From Anomaloglossus baeobatrachus (Eukaryota; Chordata; Amphibia; Anura; Aromobatidae), in NCBI RefSeq assembly GCF_048569485.1, contig NW_027445261.1, positions 496,001-560,000 of the forward strand: a DNA stretch of 64,000 bases, written 5' to 3'. A program made the translations under genes and the position numbers. The notes beneath the pieces are model-generated. The model was given only the letters and a program-made list of their open reading frames with translations. It was not told the origin of the DNA and did no database searches. This document shows, one piece after another, positions 55,257 to 64,000 of this stretch; position 1 is the stretch's first letter; every line of letters starts with the position of its first letter.

Positions 55257-55745
55257 TAGAGATGAGCGAACCGGTCGCGGTTCGGCTCGAGGTTGGTTCG
55301 CCGAACGGACCTCCCGTTCGAGTTCGGTTCGTCGAACGTTCGACGAACCGAACTCGAGCCAATAGGAAACAATGGCAGGCAATCACAAACACAGAAAAAC
55401 ACCTAGAAAACACCCTCAAAGGTGTCCTAAAGGTGACAAACAACTCAAACACATTGGAAAGTGACAAGGACATATACTCATGCGAAAACAAAACAGCTGG
55501 ACAAGGAAAAAGAGGAGGACACACAGATATATGAGTATATGCAAGGAAACATCGATTCCATTAATGTGCAACTTGAGCCCTGCTCATTCTTGGCTTCCAA
55601 TCTTGATAAATTGCCTGAGCTCGCCACGTACGTCTTGGGGATCTTGTCGTGTCCTGCAGCCAGCGTTCTCTCGGAACCTGTCTTCAGTGCTGCTGTGGGT
55701 CTGCTGGCAGATAAGCACACGTGTCTGTCCACTGACAATGTGGAC
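55257..55745 (+). mobile_element. hAT D: 5' terminus joined to C-terminal transposase (deletion derivative)
   Basis: The terminus TAGAGATGAGCGAACC (55257) is followed by about 110 bases full of GTTCG/CGAAC motifs, typical hAT subterminal DNA. After a short leader the sequence jumps at about 55525 to the C-terminal end of a transposase: QLEPCSFLASNLDKLPELAT and LSCPAASVLSEPVFSAA (hAT dimerisation block). The BED finger and catalytic core are absent, so this is an internally deleted, non-autonomous copy. Its 3' tail has expanded into the 220-bp array that follows. It is related to but distinct from hAT A/C. Confidence 0.85.
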
Positions 55746-58700
55746 ATGGCTCTCAGAGGACTTTTCTTCCCCTGGGTCAGCCAGGGGACGGGAAAGGCAC
55801 GCGTATTTTTGAGAGTGCTTCATGCAAAGCATCTTTTTCTTTTTCAAAAGGGAGCTCAACCGATGCCAGTCAAGTGGGGTGTGTGTGGCCCAGTGAGTGG
55901 AAACGAGGGAGACTGTGGTTGGAGTCCCCTCGCTGTGTCTCTAAAAGAACCAAGATGAACAAGTCATGGCTCTCAGAGGACTTTTCTTCCCCTGGGTCAG
56001 CCAGGGGACGGGAAAGGCACGCGTATTTTTGAGAGTGCTTCATGCAAAGCATCTTTTTCTTTTTCAAAAGGGAGCTCAACCGATGCCAGTCAAGTGGGGT
56101 GTGTGTGGCCCAGTGAGTGGAAACGAGGGAGACTGTGGTTGGAGTCCCCTCGCTGTGTCTCTAAAAGAACCAAGATGAACAAGTCATGGCTCTCAGAGGA
56201 CTTTTCTTCCCCTGGGTCAGCCAGGGGACGGGAAAGGCACGCGTATTTTTGAGAGTGCTTCATGCAAAGCATCTTTTTCTTTTTCAAAAGGGAGCTCAAC
56301 CGATGCCAGTCAAGTGGGGTGTGTGTGGCCCAGTGAGTGGAAATGAGGGAGACTGTGGTTGGAGTCCCCTCGCTGTGTCTCTAAAAGAACCAAGATGAAC
56401 AAGTCATGGCTCTCAGAGGACTTTTCTTCCCCTGGGTCAGCCAGGGGACGGGAAAGGCACGCGTATTTTTGAGAGTGCTTCATGCAAAGCATCTTTTTCT
56501 TTTTCAAAAGGGAGCTCAACCGATGCCAGTCAAGTGGGGTGTGTGTGGCCCAGTGAGTGGCAACGAGGGAGACTGTGGTTGGAGTCTCCTCGCTGTGTCT
56601 CTAAAAGAACCAAGATGAACAAGTCATGGCTCTCAGAGGACTTTTCTTCCCCTGGGTCAGCCAGGGGACGGGAAAGGCACGCGTATTTTTGAGAGTGCTT
56701 CATGCAAAGCATCTTTTTCTTTTTCAAAAGGGAGCTCAACCGATGCCAGTCAAGTGGGGTGTGTGTGGCCCAGTGAGTGGAAACGAGGGAGACTGTGGTT
56801 GGAGTCCCCTCGCTGTGTCTCTAAAAGAACCAAGATGAACAAGTCATGGCTCTCAGAGGACTTTTCTTCCCCTGGGTCAGCCAGGGGACGGGAAAGGCAC
56901 GCGTATTTTTGAGAGTGCTTCATGCAAAGCATCTTTTTCTTTTTCAAAAGGGAGCTCAACCGATGCCAGTCAAGTGGGGTGTGTGTGGCCCAGTGAGTGG
57001 CAACGAGGGAGACTGTGGTTGAAGTCCCCTCGCTGTGTCTCTAAAAGAACCAAGATGAACAAGTCATGGCTCTCAGAGGACTTTTCTTCCCCTGGGTCAG
57101 CCAGGGGACGGGAAAGGCACGCGTATTTTTGAGAGTGCTTCATGCAAAGCATCTTTTTCTTTTTCAAAAGGGAGCTCAACCGATGCCAGTCAAGTGGGGT
57201 GTGTGTGGCCCAGTGAGTGGCAACGAGGGAGACTGTGGTTGGAGTCCCCTCGCTGTGTCTCTAAAAGAACCAAGATGAACAAGTCATGGCTCTCAGAGGA
57301 CTTTTCTTCCCCTGGGTCAGCCAGGGGACGGGAAAGGCACGCGTATTTTTGAGAGTGCTTCATGCAAAGCATCTTTTTCTTTTTCAAAAGGGAGCTCAAC
57401 CGATGCCAGTCAAGTGGGGTGTGTGTGGCCCAGTGAGTGGCAACGAGGGAGACTGTGGTTGGAGTCCCCTCGCTGTGTCTCTAAAAGAACCAAGATGAAC
57501 AAGTCATGGCTCTCAGAGGACTTTTCTTCCCCTGGGTCAGCCAGGGGACGGGAAAGGCACGCGTATTTTTGAGAGTGCTTCATGCAAAGCATCTTTTTCT
57601 TTTTCAAAAGGGAGCTCAACCGATGCCAGTCAAGTGGGGTGTGTGTGGCCCAGTGAGTGGCAACGAGGGAGACTGTGGTTGGAGTCCCCTCGCTGTGTCT
57701 CTAAAAGAACCAAGATGAACAAGTCATGGCTCTCAGAGGACTTTTCTTCCCCTGGGTCAGCCAGGGGACGGGAAAGGCACGCGTATTTTTGAGAGTGCTT
57801 CATGCAAAGCATCTTTTTCTTTTTCAAAAGGGAGCTCAACCGATGCCAGTCAAGTGGGGTGTGTGTGGCCCAGTGAGTGGCAACGAGGGAGACTGTGGTT
57901 GGAGTCCCCTCGCTGTGTCTCTAAAAGAACCAAGATGAACAAGTCATGGCTCTCAGAGGACTTTTCTTCCCCTGGGTCAGCCAGGGGACGGGAAAGGCAC
58001 GCGTATTTTTGAGAGTGCTTCATGCAAAGCATCTTTTTCTTTTTCAAAAGGGAGCTCAACCGATGCCAGTCAAGTGGGGTGTGTGTGGCCCAGTGAGTGG
58101 CAACGAGGGAGACTGTGGTTGGAGTCCCCTCGCTGTGTCTCTAAAAGAACCAAGATGAACAAGTCATGGCTCTCAGAGGACTTTTCTTCCCCTGGGTCAG
58201 CCAGGGGACGGGAAAGGCACGCGTATTTTTGAGAGTGCTTCATGCAAAGCATCTTTTTCTTTTTCAAAAGGGAGCTCAACCGATGCCAGTCAAGTGGGGT
58301 GTGTGTGGCCCAGTGAGTGGCAACGAGGGAGACTGTGGTTGGAGTCCCCTCGCTGTGTCTCTAAAAGAACCAAGATGAACAAGTCATGGCTCTCAGAGGA
58401 CTTTTCTTCCCCTGGGTCAGCCAGGGGACGGGAAAGGCACGCGTATTTTTGAGAGTGCTTCATGCAAAGCATCTTTTTCTTTTTCAAAAGGGAGCTCAAC
58501 CGATGCCAGTCAAGTGGGGTGTGTGTGGCCCAGTGAGTGGAAACGAGGGAGACTGTGGTTGGAGTCCCCTCGCTGTGTCTCTAAAAGAACCAAGATGAAC
58601 AAGTCATGGCTCTCAGAGGACTTTTCTTCCCCTGGGTCAGCCAGGGGACGGGAAAGGCACGCGTATTTTTGAGAGTGCTTCATGCAAAGCATCTTTTTCT

Positions 58701-59679
58701 TTTTCAAAAGGGAGCTCAACCGATGCCAGTCAAGTGGGGTGTGTGTGGCCCAGTGAGTGGAAACGAGGGAGACTGTGGTTGGAGTCCCCTCGCTGTGTCT
58801 CTAAAAGAACCAAGATGAACAAGTCATGGCTCTCAGAGGACTTTTCTTCCCCTGGGTCAGCCAGGGGACGGGAAAGGCACGCGTATTTTTGAGAGTGCTT
58901 CATGCAAAGCATCTTTTTCTTTTTCAAAAGGGAGCTCAACCGATGCCAGTCAAGTGGGGTGTGTGTGGCCCAGTGAGTGGCAACGAGGGAGACTGTGGTT
59001 GGAGTCCCCTCGCTGTGTCTCTAAAAGAACCAAGATGAACAAGTCATGGCTCTCAGAGGACTTTTCTTCCCCTGGGTCAGCCAGGGGACGGGAAAGGCAC
59101 GCGTATTTTTGAGAGTGCTTCATGCAAAGCATCTTTTTCTTTTTCAAAAGGGAGCTCAACCGATGCCAGTCAAGTGGGGTGTGTGTGGCCCAGTGAGTGG
59201 CAACGAGGGAGACTGTGGTTGGAGTCCCCTCGCTGTGTCTCTAAAAGAACCAAGATGAACAAGTCATGGCTCTCAGAGGACTTTTCTTCCCCTGGGTCAG
59301 CCAGGGGACGGGAAAGGCACGCGTATTTTTGAGAGTGCTTCATGCAAAGCATCTTTTTCTTTTTCAAAAGGGAGCTCAACCGATGCCAGTCAAGTGGGGT
59401 GTGTGTGGCCCAGTGAGTGGCAACGAGGGAGACTGTGGTTGGAGTCCCCTCGCTGTGTCTCTAAAAGAACCAAGATGAACAAGTCATGGCTCTCAGAGGA
59501 CTTTTCTTCCCCTGGGTCAGCCAGGGGACGGGAAAGGCACGCGTATTTTTGAGAGTGCTTCATGCAAAGCATCTTTTTCTTTTTCAAAAGGGAGCTCAAC
59601 CGATGCCAGTCAAGTGAGGTGTGTGTGGCCCAGTGAGTGGCAACGAGGGAGACTGTGGTTGGAGTCCCCTCGCTGTGTT
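55746..59679 (+). repeat. 220-bp tandem array, 18 copies
   Basis: ATGGCTCTCAGAGGACTTTT recurs every 220 bases from 55746 to 59486. The last copy is partial and breaks off at CTCGCTGTGT near 59679. Copies differ at a handful of sites, for example GTGGAAACGAGG or GTGGCAACGAGG, and GGAGTCCCC or GGAGTCTCC. The unit corresponds to the end of the hAT transposase and its 3' tail (compare AAAATGAACAAGTCATGG at 62857). The paired frames of 69 and 70 codons in every copy are repeat by-products. Confidence 0.97.
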
Positions 59680-59765
59680 ATACATGCTTTTAGAAGGGCA
59701 TGACATGGCTTGGAGGTTGACTTTCATAAAATGCAAACTGTTGGCTACCAAAATGCTGCCTTTCC
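59680..59765 (+). other. Junction scrap with rearranged hAT sequence
   Basis: It contains GCAAACTGTTGGCTACCAAA and ATGCTGCCTTTCC, matching the hAT A core (about 4138-4170) out of order, before the hAT C copy begins at the shared GTGGTTATAG string. It marks a rearrangement breakpoint. Confidence 0.6.
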
Positions 59766-62700
59766 AACAACTGTGGTTATAGGCAATGAGGAACATACTG
59801 ATGAAGATGAGACGCAGATACCCGATTGGGATGACAACTTAAATATTCGGTCAGGGCAAGAAGAGGCTCGGTCTGAGGGGGAGGGTAGTGCAAACACAAC
59901 AATTGATGATGAAGTTCTAGATCCCACCTACTGTCAACCCCCAGTCAGGCACTCGAGGAGGTCAACAGAGGCGGTGGAGGAGGATGCAACCGACGACGAA
60001 ATTACCTTGCGCCTTCCTGGACAGAGTCGGAGCACTGGTAGCACGTCTACAACTGCATCCTCAGCCACCACTCTGCCTATGAGCATTATTCGGGGTGCAT
60101 CAACAGGTCGCATGGCCTCTAAGCCTTGCCTAGCCTGTTCCTTTTTTGACATAGAAAAAGATCGCCCAAATCATGTGATATGTAAAATTTGTCATGATTC
60201 TCTTAGTAGAGGTCAAAACCTCAGCAGTTTGACAACTTCTTCCATGAATCGTCACATGAATAAATATCATAGGTCCCGGTGGGAAGCTCACTGTGCTGCA
60301 ATGCGGCCTAGCGGAGCGAACCATCCACCGCCCGCCCCTTCCAGTGCATCCGCGCGCTCTTCATCTTCTAGGACTGTGGGGACAGCTGTCACACCTGTTT
60401 TTCCACGCAAAACTTCCACCACTGTAACCGCAACAGGCAGTTTGCTTGGTAGGTCGTCAGTTGGTTTGGAAGGGGAAACAAGTGAGTGTGTACAGCTCTC
60501 TCAGACATCGATAGCACCTACGTTGGATGAAGGCAACATCATGTCTCCGCCTGCACTTTCCTCACAAACCTGCATTTTTCCAGGGACACCCTACTCAACA
60601 CCGTCTACACACAGCAGCCAGATCTCTGTCCCTCAGATGTGGTCAAATAAAAGGCCACTTCCTCCGACCCATGACAAAGCTAAGAGGTTGACTCTATCCC
60701 TCTGTAAGCTGTTGGCTACCGAAATGCTGCCTTTCCGCCTAGTGGACACACAGGATTTTAGAGACCTTATGTCTGTCGCTGTGCCCCAGTACCAGATGCC
60801 TAGTCGCCACTACTTCTCTAAGAAAGGTGTGCCCGCGCTACACCAGCATGTCGCACACAACATCACCGCTTCCTTGAGAAACTCTGTGTGTGAACGGGTG
60901 CATTTCACCACCGATACTTGGACCAGTAAGCATGGACAGGGACGTTACATGTCGCTGACTGGGCACTCGGTAACTATGTTGATAGATGGTGAAGGGTCTG
61001 CTGCACAAGTCTTGCCGTCCCCACGACTTGTGTGTCAATCCTCTGTCTGTCCAAGTTCCGCCACTGCTTCTGCATCCTCCACCTCATCTGGGTCCTCCAC
61101 CTCCGCCCCAAGCCTGCCTGGTCAGGCCACCAGCGTTCTCACTGCGCAGAAGGAATCACGCACCCCTCATTACTATGCTGGCAGCAGAGCGCAACGGCAT
61201 CAGGCGGTCTTTAGCTTGACATGTCTTGGGAATAAGAGTCACACAGCTGAGGAGTTGTGGTCAGCTCTGCGGTCCGAGTTTAATAAATGGTTGTCTCCAC
61301 TCAACCTGCAGCCTGGTAAGGCCGTGTGCGACAATGCTGCAAACCTGGGTGCGGCCCTTCGCCTGGGCAAGGTGACACACGTGCCTTGTATGGCTCACGT
61401 GTTGAACCTTGTTGTCCAGCAATTTTTAACACACTATCCCGGCCTAGATGGCCTTCTGACCAGGGCACGTAAACTGTCTGCAGTGCTCACTTCCGCCGTT
61501 CAACCGCCGCAGCTGAGCGACTTGCATCGCTCCAGAAGTCTTTCGGCCTGCCGGTTCATCGCCTGAAATGCGATGTGGCGACACGCTGGAATTCAACTCT
61601 CCACATGTTACAGCGACTGTGGCAGCACCGGCGAGCCCTGGTGCAATACGTCATGATGGGCCAACGAGATGCAGAAGTGGGGCAGATCACCCTGATGGAG
61701 TGATCTCAGATCAAGGACCTATGCACCGTTCTGCACAGTTTCGACATGGCGACGAATATGTTTAGCGCTGACAATGCCATTATCAGCATGACGATTACAG
61801 TCATTTACATGCTGGAGCACACGCTAAACACTATTCGGAGTCAGGGGGTGGGACAACAGGAAGGGGAGGAACTACAGGAGGATTCATATGCGCAAGACAC
61901 AACAACATCACCAAGGTCCAGACGTTCATCATCACCAACGCGGCAGGCATGGGACCATGGGGGACAGGGATCAACAAGGGCGCATGGTAGCAGGCGAGAT
62001 GTTGAGGAAGGTGCAGGAGGACATGAAGATATGGAGGACGAACTGTCCATGGACATGGAAGACTCAGCGGATGAGGGAGACCTTGGTCAAAATTCAGTTG
62101 AAAGAGGTTGGGGGGAGATGTCAGAGGAAGAAAGAACGGTTAGCACCTCTATGCCACAAACACAGCGTGGACTTGGTCCGCATGGCTGCGCAAGACACAT
62201 GAGTGCCTTCTTGTTGCACTACCTCCAACATGACCCTCGGATTGTCAAAATTAGAAGTGATGATGACTACTGGCTTGCCACACTATTAGATCCCCGGGAC
62301 AAGTCCAAATTTTGTGACATAATTCCACCCATAGAAAGGGACGCACGTATGCTGGAGTATCAGCATAAGCTGTTACTCGATCTTAGCTCGGCTTTTACAC
62401 CAAACAACCGTGCAGGTGAAGGGAGTGATTCTCCCAGTTGTAACTTGACAAACATGGGACGGCATCGTCATCTTCAACAGTCTACCCGTACCAGTAGGAC
62501 CGTATCTGGTGCTGGTAACAGCAATTTTATGGAATATTTTCATAATTTTTTTAGACCCTCCTTTGCAAGGCCACCAGAGACAACAAGTCTGACACATAGT
62601 CAACGGATGGAGAGGATGATACAGGAGTATCTCGAAATGAACATCGATGCAATGACTTTGCAAATGGAGCCTTGCTCCTTTTGGGCTTCAAATCTAGAAA

Positions 62701-62918
62701 AATTGACAGAGCTCTCCAGTTACGCCTTGGAGATTTTGTCGTGTGCAGCTGCCAGCGTTGTCTCTGAACGTGTCTTCTTCAGTGCTGCTGGGTGTGTGCT
62801 GACAGATAAGCGCACGCGTCTGTCCAGTGACAATGTGGACACACTGACGTTCATCAAAATGAACAAGTCATGGATCCAGAAGGAATTTACTACCCCTGTG
62901 TCATCCTGGGGAGAGTAA
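59766..62918 (+). pseudogene. hAT C transposase, long copy close to hAT A
   Basis: Near-identical to hAT A from the acidic linker to the C-terminus but lacking the first 190 or so codons. BED finger at about 60130-60285 (CKICHDSLSRG, RHMNKYH), HFTTDTWTSKHGQGRYMSL, CDNAANLGAALRLGKVTHVP, VATRWNST, an acidic insert (MEDELSMDMEDSADEGDLGQ), SFWASNLEKLTELSSYALEI, and the dimerisation tail ending KMNKSWIQKEF..SSWGE with a stop at 62916-62918. Broken by a small insertion that shifts the frame near 61475 and an in-frame TGA near 61702. It lacks the 450-bp-unit insertion of hAT A, so it records the empty site. Confidence 0.9.
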
Positions 62919-63100
62919 ATGCTTGTGGATTTGGAATGTGCTTGATGCAAATCAAAACATCCTGTTTGCAACTAGGGCACAAGTGCTGCCACTGATGGGG
63001 TGTCTGTGTGCCCAATGTTGGGAAAAAAGGTAGACTCCGCTTGGAGTAACCCTTGCTTGATGTGTTTTTTAAAAATGATACAAGATGAACAGATCTGAAG
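62919..63100 (+). other. hAT C 3' tail, single copy
   Basis: Non-coding tail after the transposase stop, ending AAAATGATACAAGATGAACAG. It resembles one unit of the 220-bp array in position and in the AAGATGAACA string, but exists once here. No terminal repeat was recognised before the next hAT fragment. Confidence 0.55.
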
Positions 63101-63806
63101 GCAAGATGAAGGCAACATCATGTCTCCGCCTGCACTTTTCTCACAAACCTGCATTTTTCAAGGGACACCCTACTCAACACCGTCTACAGACAGCAGCCAG
63201 ATCTCTTTCCCTCAGATGTGGTCAAATAAAAGGCCACTTACTGCGACCCATGACAAAGCTAAGTGGTTGACTCTATCCCTCTGTAAGCTGTTGGCTACCG
63301 AAATGCTGCCTTTACGCGTAGTGGACACACAGGATTTTACAGACCTTATGTCTGTCGCTGTGCCCCAGTACCACATGCCCAATCACCACTGCTTCTCCAA
63401 GAAAAGCATGCCCGCGCTACACCAGCATGTCGCACACAACATCACCACTTCCTTGAGAAAATCTGTGTGCGACAGGGTGCATTTCAACACAGATACTTGG
63501 ACCAGTAAGCATAGACAGGGTCATTACATGTCACTGACTGGGCACTGGCAAACTATGGTGAGAGATGGAGAAGGGTCTGCTGTACAAGTCTTGCCGTCCC
63601 CACGAGTTGTTTCAATCCTTGTTCTGTATGTAGAAGTTAATACACTGCTTCTGCCTCTTCAACCTCGTGTGGGTCCTCTACCTTGGCGCAAACCCTGTGT
63701 GGTCAGGCCACCCTTCCTTGCAACTGCGCACAAGGACTACCACACACCTCCTTACTATGCTGGCAGCAGAGCTCAATGCCATCAGGCGGTCAAAGCTTTA
63801 CTTTGA
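63101..63806 (+). pseudogene. hAT E transposase fragment, older copy
   Basis: Core region starting GATGAAGGCAACATCATGTC and encoding MSPPALFSQTCIFQGTPYST, TLSLCKLLATEMLPLRVVDT and HFNTDTWTSKHRQGHYMSLT. It corresponds to hAT A 3957-4640 but is noticeably more diverged (for example NHHCFSKKSMP for SRHYFSKKGVP), so it is an older insertion. BED finger and C-terminus are absent. Confidence 0.85.
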
Positions 63807-64000
63807 AATGTATGGGAAATGTGAGTCACACCGCTATTACAGAGAATAGTAGTCAGGCAGGGTCAAAACATTAATTGAGGAACAGGAACAGAATGGGACG
63901 GCCAGGAAAGAATCAGAAAACAAGCAGAGTTGAAATGCGTATCGGCCAACAAGGTACATAAACAGCAAGCAGGAAAAGTAGTCAGGTAACAAGCACACAA
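63807..64000. other. Non-coding end of the window
   Basis: Begins with decayed hAT E sequence (GGGAAATGTGAGTCACACCG). Nothing else recognised. Confidence 0.4.

Noticed and set aside
55870-59599. Repeated 69- and 70-codon frames on both strands
   Set aside because: One pair per 220-bp unit. The unit is not a multiple of three, so frames restart each time; they are shadows of the hAT tail.
59766-62918. Domesticated ZBED-type host gene
   Set aside because: A frame shift near 61475, an in-frame stop near 61702 and a near-identical broken copy at 2630-9586 show an ordinary transposon pseudogene.

Overview
The window looks like a piece of a large, repeat-rich vertebrate genome, most likely an amphibian (frog). 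The evidence is an L2-clade LINE with the usual 3' end, Penelope-like remnants, several BED-finger hAT families, a chromodomain gypsy element, a Helitron, a U2 snRNA locus and a KMT5A-like SET gene fragment, all packed side by side. I see no intact ordinary host gene. The species call is inference. The element calls rest on ends, target-site duplications and protein motifs read in the sequence.

Layout, left to right. 1-252 is the C-terminal endonuclease part of a Penelope-like element. 711-24072 is a very large rearranged hAT element (hAT A). A 138-bp tandem array (711-2502) leads into a BED-finger transposase (2630-9586), which is interrupted by a 3.35-kb insertion of 450-bp repeats with a 14-bp target-site duplication (5605-8954). 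At 9587 the sequence folds back: it becomes the reverse complement of the transposase start and of the 138-bp array. The reversed array continues to 23277 and carries three near-identical L2 LINE copies. It ends in a hAT 5' untranslated region and terminal inverted repeat at 24072.

24073-31190 holds a DIRS-like scrap, Penelope-like sequence with a hammerhead-like core (25241-25269), and a second hAT (hAT B, 25790-30667) with a perfect 8-bp target-site duplication and three internal tandem arrays. 31191-36917 is a young chromovirus (Ty3/gypsy) with both LTRs and a 5-bp target-site duplication. 36918-44486 contains older gypsy fragments (B, C, D), a LINE fragment, and a U2 snRNA gene with a normal 3' box but a 188-bp insertion in its branch-point recognition sequence.

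44487-53595 is a Helitron on the minus strand, inserted between an A and a T of gypsy D. Most of it is an approximately 8.5-kb GTGAGT/CTGAGT array. 53610-54256 holds a LINE scrap, a gypsy integrase scrap and two exons of a KMT5A-like SET-domain gene, with the second exon running straight into the integrase. 54500-55256 is Penelope-like, with a second hammerhead-like core. 55257-63870 is a third hAT region: a deletion derivative (D) whose tail has expanded into eighteen 220-bp copies, a fuller transposase copy (C) close to hAT A, and an older fragment (E).

Recurring theme: each hAT family here carries its own tandem array, and in hAT A and hAT B an array lies between the terminal repeat and the transposase start codon. 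The subterminal DNA of each family is dense in a family-specific short motif. These shared layouts, the mirrored hAT A, the interrupted U2 gene and the array-bearing Helitron are the most interesting things in the window.
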